DNA of 64,000 nucleotides from an uncultured Ligilactobacillus sp. (GCA_934215475.1 CAKPZY010000002.1:108169-172168); one strand, 5' to 3'. Numbered from the stretch's first letter, positions 39,243 through 49,202 are shown. Notes: generated by a model not told the origin, from the letters alone. Numbers and translations: made by a program.

Positions 39243-40211
39243 TTAGATAAATTGTAAGATGGTCATCAATACAGGTACAACTACGATGAAGAGAACCGTA
39301 CTCATGACCACGACATCGGTAGCGTATTTAACGTCTCCGTGTGATTCGTTAGCCAAGATCGGTAATACGGCTAACATAGGTGTTGCAGATTGAACGATCA
39401 ATGTTTGGCTCATCAGATCCGGCATTGAAAAACCGCCAGATACCCCTAACTTGATCAAGATGATCAAGATCAGCGGTGAAAGGATAAAGCGGCCAATCAA
39501 AGCCAAGATGGAATCCCGTCCGAAATGGAAGTTCTTTAAACCTGCATTGTACAAGACGATCCCGATATAGATCAGGGATAGCGGTGTAACTAAAGAGCCG
39601 ACGTAGTTTAAAGTTTCTCCCAAAAAGTTTGGTACAGGGATACCGATCAACATCCAAACGATAGCCACAATGAAGCCAACGAGCGGCATCGGCAAGATCT
39701 TCTTCCAATTGATCTTGTGTTGTTTTTGTTGTGACTTATCGATCGTCGGGTCGTCGTTTTGGATCAAGAAGACGCCAAAGGCCCAAGTGGAAACTGTGTT
39801 AACAATATAGTAAACCAGGAAATATGACATAGCCTTGTCACCAAAGAGGGCCATATTTAACGGCATTCCAATGAAAATTGTGTTCGCGTTGACGAAGGCG
39901 TTAATAAAGATCCCGCGCCGTCCTCGTTTGATCTTGAAAACTTTGACCATCAGCCAAGCGATAATATAGCCTATAACAACACCTAAAACTGGGAAAACTA
40001 ACTCAGTAGAGAGGCTGATCAGGCTTGAGCGGCTGAGGTTTTTCATCACAGCGGAAAAAATCGATGCAGGCAAGGCGATTTTTGTGATCAATGATGAGAT
40101 CTCGCCGCCAAATGAATCGCCAAACCAGTGGTACTTTTTTAGTACATATCCTAGTGCCATGATCAAAACGATAACTACAACACTAGAAACAGATGTCAGA
40201 AACACAGACAT
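39243..40211 (-). CDS. mleP: Malate permease, AEC family (MleP)
   Basis: 322-residue auxin-efflux-carrier family protein with about ten membrane helices. The N-terminal half (ALGYVLKKY, ITKIALPASIFSAVM) and the later NANTIFIGMPLNMALFG are family motifs. It lies 59 bases after the malolactic enzyme gene on the same strand, as in other malolactic loci, and is expected to take up L-malate, possibly exchanging lactate. AAGGAAGG precedes the ATG. Confidence 0.9.
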   Translation of the reverse strand: MSVFLTSVSSVVVIVLIMALGYVLKKYHWFGDSFGGEISSLITKIALPASIFSAVMKNLSRSSLISLSTELVFPVLGVVIGYIIAWLMVKVFKIKRGRRGIFINAFVNANTIFIGMPLNMALFGDKAMSYFLVYYIVNTVSTWAFGVFLIQNDDPTIDKSQQKQHKINWKKILPMPLVGFIVAIVWMLIGIPVPNFLGETLNYVGSLVTPLSLIYIGIVLYNAGLKNFHFGRDSILALIGRFILSPLILIILIKLGVSGGFSMPDLMSQTLIVQSATPMLAVLPILANESHGDVKYATDVVVMSTVLFIVVVPVLMTILQFI

Positions 40212-40270
40212 AACTGTAAACCTTCCTTTTTACAAATTTTTTATAGTTTTGACACTAAAATTTTTAGCAA

Positions 40271-41896
40271 TTAATATTTTGGCGTCCATTTTGCGTCGCT
40301 AACAGTCTTCTTTGCGTCAGTTACGCCTTCTTTGGCTAAACCTTGGTCGATGGCACTTTGTGCGACGACTTCAGCAACCGTGGTCGAGAACTCTTCCAGT
40401 TTTGAAACTGGGGGTAAAACAGCTGCACCAGGTTGAGTCGGATCAACGATGCCGCCTAAAGCATGACTAGCTTTAGCTAACATCTTTTCGTTGATCAGTT
40501 TGGCACCAACAGCGATTGCACCAAAACCAACACCTGGGTAAACCAAAGCATTATTGGCTTGACCGATCTCATAGTTGGTTCCGTTGTATTCAACTGGCCC
40601 AGCTGGGATACCGGTGGCTACTAGAGCTTGGCCGCTTGTCCAGTCAAGCAAGTCTTGAGCTTTGGCTTCAGCTAACTTAGTTGGATTGGACAAAGGAAAG
40701 ATGATCGGGCGCTTAGTGTGTTGTGCCATTTCTTGAACAACTTCCTTGGTAAAGGCACCAGGTTTGGTTGAAGTTCCTATCATAACAGTTGGGTGAACTG
40801 CCTTAACAACGGAGTAGAGGTCTGTCAAATCTTTACTGTTTTCAAATTCCGACCTTTGACGGGTAAACTTCTTCTGACCGTCAGTGAGGTCTGTTGTGTC
40901 ATCAAACAAAAGGCCTTGCTTATCTACAAGGAAGAAATGTTTTTTGGCTTCGTTTGGAGACAATCCTTCCCGGACTAATTCATCATATAACATTGAGGCA
41001 ATGCCGACACCGGCTGTCCCAGCACCAAATGTCAGAAATTTCTGATCAGTTATTTTTTCACCTGAAATATTTAAAGCACCTAAAACACCTGCCAGAGAAA
41101 TAATACCTGTTCCTTGAATGTCATCATTGAAAGTTAATATTTTATCCTGGTATTTTTCTAAAATTACTGAGGCATTTGCACGGCCAAAGTCTTCAAAATG
41201 CAATAAACTTTCTGGGAAAAGCTGTTCAGCACTAGCAACAAATTGGTCTACAAAGTTCAAGTATTTAGGCCCTTGGATCCGTTTGTGCCTATTTCCTAAA
41301 TATTCTGGATCATCCAGTAATTGTTGGTTATCTGTACCAACGTCTAAAACGACCGGCAAAACTTGGGATGGGTCAACACCAGCGGCAGCGGTATAAACCA
41401 TCAACTTGCCGACAGCAATATCGACGCCGTTTACGCCCCAATCGCCGATACCTAGAATTCCTTGTGAGTCTGTTACGACTACCAAACGAATATCTCTGTC
41501 ACCGGCGGCATTAGCGAGCGCGTCTTTGATATGGTCAGGTTCGTCGATCGATAAGAATGCCGCATATTGAGGATCTACGAACAACTGTCCATATTGTTCA
41601 ATGGAATCAGCAATCGTTGGATCATAAACGATCGGCATGAATTCAGTGATGTGCTTCCCCATTAAAAAGTAGAAAAGTGTCCGATTAGTATTGAAGATAT
41701 TCATCAAGAATAGCCTTTGCTCCAAAGCTGAATCTTTACTCTTGAATTGGTTGTAGGCTTGCTTTTCTTGTTCGGATAATGTTTGAATGCGGGATGGTAA
41801 AGTACCGACCAAACCATATTGTTCCCTTTCTTTTTCAGTAAATGCTGTTCCTTTATTCTTGAAAGGATCATTTAAAATATTTTGTGCAGTTTCCAC
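40271..41896 (-). CDS. mleA: Malolactic enzyme
   Basis: Decarboxylates L-malate directly to L-lactate using NAD+ and Mn2+, raising pH and helping generate proton-motive force. The 541 residues match the malic/malolactic family ([50 protein letters not shown] [24 protein letters not shown]). The [21 protein letters not shown] stretch favours malolactic over oxaloacetate-forming malic enzyme. Start is GTG at 41896 behind AAAGGAGG. mleR is divergent and mleP follows. Confidence 0.94.
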   Translation of the reverse strand: METAQNILNDPFKNKGTAFTEKEREQYGLVGTLPSRIQTLSEQEKQAYNQFKSKDSALEQRLFLMNIFNTNRTLFYFLMGKHITEFMPIVYDPTIADSIEQYGQLFVDPQYAAFLSIDEPDHIKDALANAAGDRDIRLVVVTDSQGILGIGDWGVNGVDIAVGKLMVYTAAAGVDPSQVLPVVLDVGTDNQQLLDDPEYLGNRHKRIQGPKYLNFVDQFVASAEQLFPESLLHFEDFGRANASVILEKYQDKILTFNDDIQGTGIISLAGVLGALNISGEKITDQKFLTFGAGTAGVGIASMLYDELVREGLSPNEAKKHFFLVDKQGLLFDDTTDLTDGQKKFTRQRSEFENSKDLTDLYSVVKAVHPTVMIGTSTKPGAFTKEVVQEMAQHTKRPIIFPLSNPTKLAEAKAQDLLDWTSGQALVATGIPAGPVEYNGTNYEIGQANNALVYPGVGFGAIAVGAKLINEKMLAKASHALGGIVDPTQPGAAVLPPVSKLEEFSTTVAEVVAQSAIDQGLAKEGVTDAKKTVSDAKWTPKY

Positions 41897-42172
41897 AATA
41901 AGTTCCTCCTTTAAAGCTGATCGAATCGGATATGAGCCTCTTTCTCACTAATTCGACTAAAAGCAGTAAAACATGACATGATGTGGGATGTTTTACCTGA
42001 CTGGTTAAAATAATGAAATATCATTGTTAAAGGGCTAATTTCCCTTTATTTGGTGCCCTTATCCTTTTTGACGACATAAGTATAAGATAGTGTTAAAATT
42101 ATAGTCAAATGTTAGTTAACTTATAAAAAAATTTAATGTGTACATAAAAAAGCCTGCTATGGAGGCGATGAA
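41897..42172. promoter_or_regulatory. mleA-mleR divergent control region
   Basis: Contains AAAGGG-N7-CCCTTT nested within AAGGGC...GCCCTT (about 42030-42060), possible operator symmetry, and a plus-strand TTGACG (42068-42073) with TGTTAA 17 bases on, as a candidate mleR promoter. LysR regulators typically bind such divergent gaps; the exact site is not established. Confidence 0.5.
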
Positions 42173-43057
42173 ATGAACTTTAAAGATTTAGAATATTTTG
42201 TAGAAGTTTTTGATAAAAAAAGTTTTTCTCAGGCAGCTGTAAAAAAAGGCGTTTCTCAGCCAACGGTCACACTTGCGATCAAACGGTTGGAAAACGAATT
42301 TAACGCCCGTCTTTTCATTCGAAATCATACCCACCAACGATTAGAGCCGACAATAGAAGGTGAGCAATTAGTAACACATGCGCGTGACGTTCTCAGCGAG
42401 TTAGACTTGGCTAAAAAAGAATTAAAGCAGATCGCAACTGATAAAATTCGTTTGGGACTACCGCCGATTATTGGCAATTATTATTTCCCGCACATTTCCC
42501 CCAGCCTTTTTCGCAGCGGGTTGCTCAATAACATTGAATCGGTCGAAGCAGGGTCAGCTGACCTGCGCAAGCGCTTGGTTAACGGGGACATAGATGTTGC
42601 GCTCCTAGGGTCGCTTGCGCCCATCAAAGATGACGCTTTGGTGGTCAGGCAATTTGAAATATCAAGTTTCAAGATTATTGTTTCGTTGAAAAGCCCGCTA
42701 GCAAAGAAGCAAGCCTTTGCTTTTGCCAGCCTGAAAGATGAAAACTTCATTGTTCTGGATCAGGGCTTTGTCCATCAAAGGGCATTCAAGGAATTGAGCC
42801 ATGCCGCTCACTTTCGTCCCAAAATTATTTACCCGACCCAAGATATTCATATTTTAAAAGCCTTGGTTGCACAGAACATCGGGATCGGCTTTTTAACAGA
42901 GTCGGCAATTGATACGTCCGATCAAATACATCCTTTGGACTTGCTTGATGACGAACAGCCGTCATTTTTTATGTCGATCGTTTATCGGAAAAGTAAGATT
43001 TTAACAGCTAAAGAAAAGAAATTGGTGGCCTTGCTGCAACGGGAATTGGCCCCGTAA
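42173..43057 (+). CDS. mleR: LysR-family regulator of the malolactic locus (MleR)
   Basis: 294 residues: N-terminal LysR winged helix (MNFKDLEYFVEVFDKKSFSQAA, VSQPTVTLAIKRLENEF) and a periplasmic-binding-like effector domain. It is divergent from mleA. MleR activates malolactic genes in response to malate in related lactic acid bacteria. GGAGGCGATGAA precedes the ATG. Confidence 0.9.
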   Translation: MNFKDLEYFVEVFDKKSFSQAAVKKGVSQPTVTLAIKRLENEFNARLFIRNHTHQRLEPTIEGEQLVTHARDVLSELDLAKKELKQIATDKIRLGLPPIIGNYYFPHISPSLFRSGLLNNIESVEAGSADLRKRLVNGDIDVALLGSLAPIKDDALVVRQFEISSFKIIVSLKSPLAKKQAFAFASLKDENFIVLDQGFVHQRAFKELSHAAHFRPKIIYPTQDIHILKALVAQNIGIGFLTESAIDTSDQIHPLDLLDDEQPSFFMSIVYRKSKILTAKEKKLVALLQRELAP

Positions 43058-43185
43058 GAAAGTGAATAAAAAAGGTTTCTCTGTTCATCGGACTATGCTA
43101 AAAAGAGGTTTCTTGGATCATAGTCAGGCACAGCGACTTATCATATCAGACAAAATCATGTTTTGTCTTAGTCAACAAATATGAA

Positions 43186-43201
43186 AGTTTCACGTGAAAC
43201 A
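43186..43201. promoter_or_regulatory. parS: Second parS-like site
   Basis: AGTTTCACGTGAAACA matches the parS consensus at 15 of 16 bases (first base A for T). It is intergenic, which makes coincidence from coding constraints unlikely. Confidence 0.75.
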
Positions 43202-43220
43202 TTTACATGTAAACAGCTAA

Positions 43221-43259
43221 AAAGTCCCAGGCTCATACTATGCAGAAGCCTGGGACTTT
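43221..43259. terminator. Bidirectional terminator between mleR and the dehydrogenase gene
   Basis: AAAGTCCCAGGCT (43221-43233) pairs perfectly with AGCCTGGGACTTT (43247-43259). Confidence 0.92.
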
Positions 43260-43339
43260 GTTATTATCACTAAAACAACTGAAAAAGAGGACTATTTTGA
43301 AAATTTTGTTACATAAACAGAACATGAACAAATCAAGTA

Positions 43340-44428
43340 TCAAACCGGTGATGAAAGCGCCAAATCTTCCACTTTTTTCATAGCTGCTAAAATTTCAGGT
43401 GTTGTGATGTCAGATTTGATTAGGTTAAAGGTTTCATCTGGCCGAACTACCCACTGTGCGATTTGTTCAGCTTTTTGTGCTACATCCTCCGTTATATTTA
43501 GCTGAGCCAAGTTTATTGGTAAGCCGATCGCACGATAGAAAGGCAGCAAATTGTTGACCTCAGACTCATCACCCGTCTGTGCCAGCTGTACTAAAATTCC
43601 ATAGGCAACTTTGGAGCCATGTAATATTGCGTGCGTTTCTTCCACGTATGAAAGTCCATTGTGGATCGCGTGTGCACCGGCCATTCTCCCATCGGTAACA
43701 CCGAAGCCACCGACTTCACTGGCTCCCCCAATAATACAATCTACAACAGCTTTAAAATCAGGCGAAGCATTACCCGCTTCAAGGTCGGCGAGAGCCTGCT
43801 TGGCAGAATTGAACAGAGTATCTTTGAGAACCTTGGCAGTCGCATAGGCAAGCTGCCCAAAGACTGGTAGTTCAGCTAAACGATCGCGTGTCATTCCATC
43901 CATTTCATACCATTTTGCAAGTGTATCACCAATACCGGCTACAAAAAAATCATGCGGCGTCGTCAGCATTATATTGTAATCGACGACAGTAACGGCAGGG
44001 GCTTTTTTAAAATATTCAACATACTTGAAGGTATGACCAATTGGATTGTAGATCGCTCCGATGGGAGTAAAGGGTGCACAATTGGAAGCTAAAGTAGGTA
44101 CACTGATCAAATCTGCTTTTAATGTCTGTGCCGTTACCTTGGCGGTGTCAAGTACCCGGCCGCCTCCGATCCCGATGACTGCGTCAGTGTGTGACGGGGC
44201 AGTGTGTGCAATGGTATTACCATTTTCATCACTGGCTGAGCCGTCATAGCGGAAGACCGGCCAAGTGATAGTTCCTGCATAGTTTTCTTCAAATACTGCA
44301 TATGATTTGTCCCCGGTAATTATGATGGGTTGTTGGTAATCAGCCATGATTTGCTCCAAATCGTTGATAGCACCTGATTCATTGATGTATTGATCAGCAC
44401 CTGAACGGACCTCAGAAAATAACTTCAT
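43340..44428 (-). CDS. Iron-type alcohol dehydrogenase family oxidoreductase (possible 2-oxoacid reductase)
   Basis: 362-residue member of the glycerol-dehydrogenase-like group III family. Dinucleotide motif IGIGGGRVLDTAK (about 86-98), metal-site region ASEVGGFGVTDGRMAGAHAIHNGL and later HAILHGSKVAYG with the expected His ligands. Some members reduce 2-oxoacids to 2-hydroxyacids. The promoter and T-box leader upstream mean it is transcribed as a single gene responding to uncharged tRNA, apparently leucine tRNA. That fits a reductase of the leucine-derived 2-oxoacid. Substrate not shown directly. AAGGAGG precedes the ATG. Confidence 0.82.
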   Translation of the reverse strand: MKLFSEVRSGADQYINESGAINDLEQIMADYQQPIIITGDKSYAVFEENYAGTITWPVFRYDGSASDENGNTIAHTAPSHTDAVIGIGGGRVLDTAKVTAQTLKADLISVPTLASNCAPFTPIGAIYNPIGHTFKYVEYFKKAPAVTVVDYNIMLTTPHDFFVAGIGDTLAKWYEMDGMTRDRLAELPVFGQLAYATAKVLKDTLFNSAKQALADLEAGNASPDFKAVVDCIIGGASEVGGFGVTDGRMAGAHAIHNGLSYVEETHAILHGSKVAYGILVQLAQTGDESEVNNLLPFYRAIGLPINLAQLNITEDVAQKAEQIAQWVVRPDETFNLIKSDITTPEILAAMKKVEDLALSSPV

Positions 44429-44504
44429 AAAAAGCCTCCTTTTTTATAATAAGTTCCAATAAACCAAAAGTGACGGACTTATTCAACTAAAAGTAAAAAG
44501 TTGT

Positions 44505-44786
44505 TTAGACAACAAAGGCCCTATAGAGCACAATGCTCTATAGGGCGCTTTAGCGCGGTACCACCTAATATTCCCAATGCACAGGCAAACTTTACATCGG
44601 CTTACATACGATGACGTATGCTCTCGTTAATGGGAGAAACCAGTGAAAACTGTTTTGTCATTTTCACCGCTTCGAAGGTGAGTAATTTCTGATGGCATTA
44701 CTTCTTTTCAGCAAATAGAAGTTCTCTAACAATACCTGGGCAGAAATGATCCTTGTCATAGCGTTTACCTTTATTATCTAAGTTGA
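44505..44786 (-). ncRNA. T-box riboswitch leader, apparent leucine specifier
   Basis: Reading the minus strand: the conserved T-box AGGTGGTACCGCGC (44566-44553) is followed by a 12-pair terminator GCCCTATAGAGC / GCTCTATAGGGC (about 44545-44517) and a T-rich tail. Upstream, a Stem I can be drawn with arms 44741-44747/44685-44691 and 44751-44754/44675-44678. The interior loop reads TACTCA, in which CTC (44682-44680) followed by the expected A gives a leucine codon. Distal Stem I elements (AGAGAA, TTGCTGAAAAGAAG) fit the family. The dehydrogenase gene begins about 80 bases after the terminator. Confidence 0.88.
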
Positions 44787-44791
44787 GTATT

Positions 44792-44820
44792 AATTTAACG
44801 CTGAATGATAGCTGTGTCAA
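44792..44820 (-). promoter_or_regulatory. Promoter of the T-box leader
   Basis: Minus-strand TTGACA (44820-44815), 17-base spacer, TAAATT (44797-44792), placing the RNA start near 44785. Confidence 0.75.
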
Positions 44821-44993
44821 CAGTTTTCTTGATAAATAGATGGGTATGAGATGTGGGGAAAGTAGTTGCTCGAAAAAAGGATTTTATAAAGCTCTTTTTA
44901 GATGTAGATTGGATATAACTGCTAACAGTGATCAGCATTGGCGCTAATAGGATTTTCACCTATTCTGAAACTTGCCTAGAGCCGTTTTCTGAT

Positions 44994-46121
44994 TTACGTT
45001 GGTAAGCGAGTCTGTTTTCGGTATTGTTGTGGGGTCATTTTTTCAAACTTATTGAAAACCTTGGTAAGATGACTTTGATCTGTAAAGCCGAAATCGCTGG
45101 CTATCTTGGCAATGGGCAGACTTGTATACAAGAGTTGATCTTTGACTTCTGTGATTTTTTGCTGGCGAATATATGCCATTATGGTCAAGCCTGTTTTTTC
45201 TTTGAATAACCGCGTAAGGTAATTTTGTGAATAGCCAACTGTATCTGCTATGTCTGCTAGAGAGATTTTATCTGTCAAATGCTTATAAACGTGATTTTGA
45301 ATAGCATAAATTACCGGAATGTCTGAGTATTTGGATCTGGTGTGTAATTTTGTGATAAAGAGCTGCGGGAGTTTTTGAGCATATTGCAGCACTTCTTCAG
45401 TACTGGTAAGTCTTTCCAGGTTTTGAATACAAAAGTCACTCAATCTATAAGCTCTCTCAGGTAACATGCCGCCCTTGATCACCGCGCGAGTCAACAGAGT
45501 TATCGCAGCGATAGTTAGATCCTTGATATTACGCACATCGTTCCCCTTAGCAAGCATACCTGGCTGCCCGCTTTGCAACAGGCGTTGTGCTCGAACTTGG
45601 AATTCAGCCAAGTTTCCGTTTTGAATGGCTTCAAAAACTTTAATTTCAGCTAAATAGTTATTGTGGATCAGCGACTTGCCCTCGATTTCTTGATCGTACT
45701 GATTGATTTTAGGTATAGTTTGATTCACGTTTAAATAAGAAAACTGCCAACTTTTTGGCGGCTCCTGGTGATAATAAGCTGCATAGCAAGTCTTCATCGC
45801 TGCTTCTACTTGCGGTGCTCTTACCTCGCTGTTTTTCAAATGGTATAGCTTGTTAGCGGTCTGCCGAATAATCAGGTAGTAGAGCGTTTGTGACTTCAGT
45901 TGCAAAACCGTAAAAAGTCCGTGGTGACCGGTTTTGACAAGCAAAATGTTGTTTGACTGAGCACTATATTTTTTCAAGTCATTTACATATTTTTCTGGAA
46001 AATTCGGGTATAAGGGCGGCTGACAACTTTTAATCAAAAACTTCTGCTCATCATAAAGTAAAAAAGCCAAATTTGTGCTGCGTTGTAGCTGGTTTAGGAA
46101 ATAAAGAAACCATTCTTCCAT
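44994..46121 (-). CDS. AraC-family transcriptional regulator
   Basis: About 375 residues. The last 100 form the double helix-turn-helix AraC domain (ISLADIADTVGYSQNYLTRLFKEKTGLT and IAKIASDFGFTDQSHLTKVFNKFEKMTPQQYR). The N-terminal part is an unrecognised sensor region. ATG 46121 has AAAGGGG at proper spacing; the frame stays open to 46232 but that extension lacks a ribosome-binding site. Divergent from the GH3 glucosidase gene 149 bases away, so it probably controls it. Confidence 0.88.
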   Translation of the reverse strand: MEEWFLYFLNQLQRSTNLAFLLYDEQKFLIKSCQPPLYPNFPEKYVNDLKKYSAQSNNILLVKTGHHGLFTVLQLKSQTLYYLIIRQTANKLYHLKNSEVRAPQVEAAMKTCYAAYYHQEPPKSWQFSYLNVNQTIPKINQYDQEIEGKSLIHNNYLAEIKVFEAIQNGNLAEFQVRAQRLLQSGQPGMLAKGNDVRNIKDLTIAAITLLTRAVIKGGMLPERAYRLSDFCIQNLERLTSTEEVLQYAQKLPQLFITKLHTRSKYSDIPVIYAIQNHVYKHLTDKISLADIADTVGYSQNYLTRLFKEKTGLTIMAYIRQQKITEVKDQLLYTSLPIAKIASDFGFTDQSHLTKVFNKFEKMTPQQYRKQTRLPT

Positions 46122-46270
46122 CAGTGAAACCCCTTTCAATAAGTTTATTATATACCAAAGTATGTCAAAATTTACAAGTAATGATTGATAAGTAATTACA
46201 TAATTGAACTTGAGAGGAGTTCTGTTGGTCAAATATTTTAAACGTATTAGTCAAAAGGGAGGGAAACAAA

Positions 46271-48898
46271 ATGACGAGCATGAGAATAAGTAAGAAAAGC
46301 ATCTTATTACTGACGATGACTGGTTTATTAGGAGGATTTGCTACCGGAATTGGTCTAGCTGATGTTAACGAGCAAGTTCATGCGTTGGTCACCGATCCAC
46401 AACCGACCGAAGTTGAGAAAAAGAATTCATCCTTGGCTACTCAGGTCGCCGAGGATGGAATAGTTTTGCTGCAAAATAAGAATAGTGCTTTACCCATTTC
46501 GTCTCCGGAAAATATTGCTTTATTCGGTGCTGGAGCCTATGGTACCTATTACGGCGGCACTGGATCGGGCAGCGTTAGTTCGCGGCATTCCATCAACATT
46601 TGGGATGGCTTGAAAGATCAAGGCTATACAATTGCTTCAGAAAAATGGTTGAATAACATCAAAGCTGATTATGACAAGAAAAAGTCTCAAGCAGGGGACA
46701 ATACCTTACTTGGCTCGTTCAAATATTCTGACCCTGTCATTTCGGACAGCGATTTTAAAGACGCTCCAGCTGATACAGGGATCTATGTCGTTTCCCGCTC
46801 AGCGGGGGAAGGTTCGGATAGGAAAAATGAACAAGGTGATTACCAGTTAACGGATAACGAAAAACAAAACATCAAAAACATGGCTTCACACTATTCTCAC
46901 AGTATAGTTTTGTTGAATACTGGCGCTCAGGTCGATACTAATTTCATTCAAGAAGATCCAAAGCTGGATAGTGTTCTTCTTGTTTCGCAAGCTGGTCAAA
47001 ACACAGGGAAAGCAGCTGCTGAATTGATTTCGGGACAAGAAGATCCCTCAGGCAAATTGACGGCCACTTGGGCTAAAAATTATTCAGATTATCCAAGTTC
47101 AAAGACATTTTCTGATAATGACCGGAATTCCCTTGAAGAAAAATATGGTGAGGGGATCTATGTAGGTTATCGGTATTTTGATTCATATAATATTACTCCA
47201 AATTACGAATTTGGCTACGGCAGATCTTATACCGATTTTTCGATCAAGGCGGACAACACCAATATTGACGATGGTCAAGTTAATGTGAATGCTACCGTTA
47301 AAAATACCGGGAAACGCTATTCTGGCAAAGAGGTAGTACAACTTTATTATTCTGTGCCTAAGAGTTCCGTTCCTTCCAGTTTTCAAGATCTAGCAGCTTA
47401 TGTTAAAACCAATGACTTGGCGCCAGGCGCTTCGCAGAAAGTCAAGTTGAGTTTCCCACTTAAAAATATGGCCAGTTATGATACTAACTATAATGCCTAT
47501 AAGTTATTTAAGGGGCAGTACCTGCTAAGGCTGGGAAATAGTTCTCGGCAGACACATGTGATAGCTAAGATGGATCTGTCCACTGATGTTACAACACAGA
47601 CATTGGCAAGCGAAGCTGCTCCGAAGACTGATCCTACTCAGCTAAAAGGCAGTGAAAATTCATATACTCCTGCTGGTCAAAAGGAAGAAGTTGCCGCTGC
47701 GCCTGCGCTGAAGTTGAGTGAAGCGGTAATCAAAAATGGGCAAAATTTGACGGTTCCTAAATCAGATAGTTTAAAAGCTGGAAACTACTCGCTTGGAACT
47801 GCTAATGATTCTAAGAAGACTTTGAAAGATGTTTATGATGGCAAGATATCGATGAGAGATTTTGTAAACAGCTTGAACCGCACTCAGCTATCTCAAATAG
47901 TCGAAGGCTCTCTTGATTCATTAACAAGTTCTGGACGACAATCTCTCCTGAATTTTATTGGGGCAGGAGGAACACTTGGTGGAGAATCCAAGATCTTGCC
48001 AGGGGCTTCAGGAGAAACTACCGATAATTATGTAAAAACGCTAGGAATTCCAGCCATAGTCAGTTCGGATGGTCCTGCTGGACTGCGCTTGCCGCAGAAA
48101 TATGAAAAAGATGGGACCACTTACTACAATTATGCAACAGCTTGGCCAATCGGCACCCTCATTGCACAAACTTGGGAGCCCGAGAAAATTTATCAAATGG
48201 GTCAAGCCACTGCAGCTGAAATGAGTGAATTCGGAGTTACGACCTGGTTAGCTCCGGGAATGAATATTCAACGTGATCCACTAGGCGGCCGTAATTTTGA
48301 ATACTTCTCGGAGGATCCCTTGATCGCGGGTATCTCGGCTGCAGCAGAGACGCGGGGAGTGCAAGCCACACCTGGGATCGGAGTCACTATCAAACACTTT
48401 GCAGCAAATAATCAGGAGTCTAACCGGATGATCTCAAACAGTGTGATCGGGCAACAAGCTCTGCGGGAAATATATTTGAAAGGATTCCAAATCGCTGTGA
48501 TGGATAGCCAGCCGCAGTTTATTATGTCATCTTATAATAAACTTAACGGTAATTACACCGCTACGAATAGGGACCTGCTTACAGATATTCTTAGACAAGA
48601 ATGGGGATTTAATGGAACAGTAATGACGGACTGGGTCAGCTTCCCAGGCATTACCAGACCACAGGATGCTATAAACGCTGGCAATGATCTGATCATGCCC
48701 GGAGGTACTCAAGGTATACTGGCGAACAAGACACTAACGAATAAGCAGACTTTAAACGGCTTAAAGATCTCGGCCGCTCGTGTATTGACAACCATTATGC
48801 ATAGTGACCGGTTTGCCAAAGCATACGGTGTACCTGCAAAATCAGCGACACCGGTGGATGTTCAAAACACCTTTACTGCTAATAATAAGGGCTGGTAA
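46271..48898 (+). CDS. Secreted beta-glucosidase, glycoside hydrolase family 3 (permuted domains)
   Basis: 875 residues with an N-terminal signal peptide (KKSILLLTMTGLLGGFATGIGLA). The domain order is reversed relative to most GH3 enzymes: the alpha/beta sandwich comes first (SLATQVAEDGIVLLQN, GGTGSGSVSSRHSINIWDGL), then a fibronectin-III-like domain (ELVQLY-type VVQLYYSVPK, about 355-430), and last the (beta/alpha)8 domain (SSDGPAGLRLPQ, KHFAANNQESNR). The nucleophile is the Asp of GTVMTDWVS, about residue 787. No LPXTG anchor is present. AAGGGAGGG precedes the ATG. It would act outside the cell on beta-glucosides, perhaps plant glycosides. Confidence 0.88.
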   Translation: MTSMRISKKSILLLTMTGLLGGFATGIGLADVNEQVHALVTDPQPTEVEKKNSSLATQVAEDGIVLLQNKNSALPISSPENIALFGAGAYGTYYGGTGSGSVSSRHSINIWDGLKDQGYTIASEKWLNNIKADYDKKKSQAGDNTLLGSFKYSDPVISDSDFKDAPADTGIYVVSRSAGEGSDRKNEQGDYQLTDNEKQNIKNMASHYSHSIVLLNTGAQVDTNFIQEDPKLDSVLLVSQAGQNTGKAAAELISGQEDPSGKLTATWAKNYSDYPSSKTFSDNDRNSLEEKYGEGIYVGYRYFDSYNITPNYEFGYGRSYTDFSIKADNTNIDDGQVNVNATVKNTGKRYSGKEVVQLYYSVPKSSVPSSFQDLAAYVKTNDLAPGASQKVKLSFPLKNMASYDTNYNAYKLFKGQYLLRLGNSSRQTHVIAKMDLSTDVTTQTLASEAAPKTDPTQLKGSENSYTPAGQKEEVAAAPALKLSEAVIKNGQNLTVPKSDSLKAGNYSLGTANDSKKTLKDVYDGKISMRDFVNSLNRTQLSQIVEGSLDSLTSSGRQSLLNFIGAGGTLGGESKILPGASGETTDNYVKTLGIPAIVSSDGPAGLRLPQKYEKDGTTYYNYATAWPIGTLIAQTWEPEKIYQMGQATAAEMSEFGVTTWLAPGMNIQRDPLGGRNFEYFSEDPLIAGISAAAETRGVQATPGIGVTIKHFAANNQESNRMISNSVIGQQALREIYLKGFQIAVMDSQPQFIMSSYNKLNGNYTATNRDLLTDILRQEWGFNGTVMTDWVSFPGITRPQDAINAGNDLIMPGGTQGILANKTLTNKQTLNGLKISAARVLTTIMHSDRFAKAYGVPAKSATPVDVQNTFTANNKGW

Positions 48899-49163
48899 TT
48901 AAAGTACGCAGTAGTAGACATGGCGATTGCAGAATAAGCGCGATTCGAATAACATTCGTCAGGGGAACTACGAGTCATAAGCCGTGATCAAGGACAGTAG
49001 GTAAAATCAATGAATAACGATTTGAGAAGTGGCTTGATTCACTGAATAAACGAAATATTTAAATGGCTCATAGTTTGGGGAGCGACGCAACTTTTGCAAA
49101 ATAGCGTCGCACCTCACTAATTAGCGACGTAATCTTTCCCAAGGGACTACGATAATGGATTAT

Positions 49164-49202
49164 TAGCGACGTAGAATAGGCGAAGTTACGTCGCTTTTTT
49201 AT
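49164..49202 (+). terminator. Terminator with alternative upstream arm
   Basis: AGCGACGTA (49165-49173) pairs with TACGTCGCT (49187-49195), followed by a T run. It lies 265 bases after the GH3 stop codon. Confidence 0.75.

Noticed and set aside
44682..44684. Tyrosine codon TAC as the T-box specifier
   Set aside because: It overlaps the CTC reading, but the next base is T where a purine is expected; CTC is followed by A. Kept only as an alternative.
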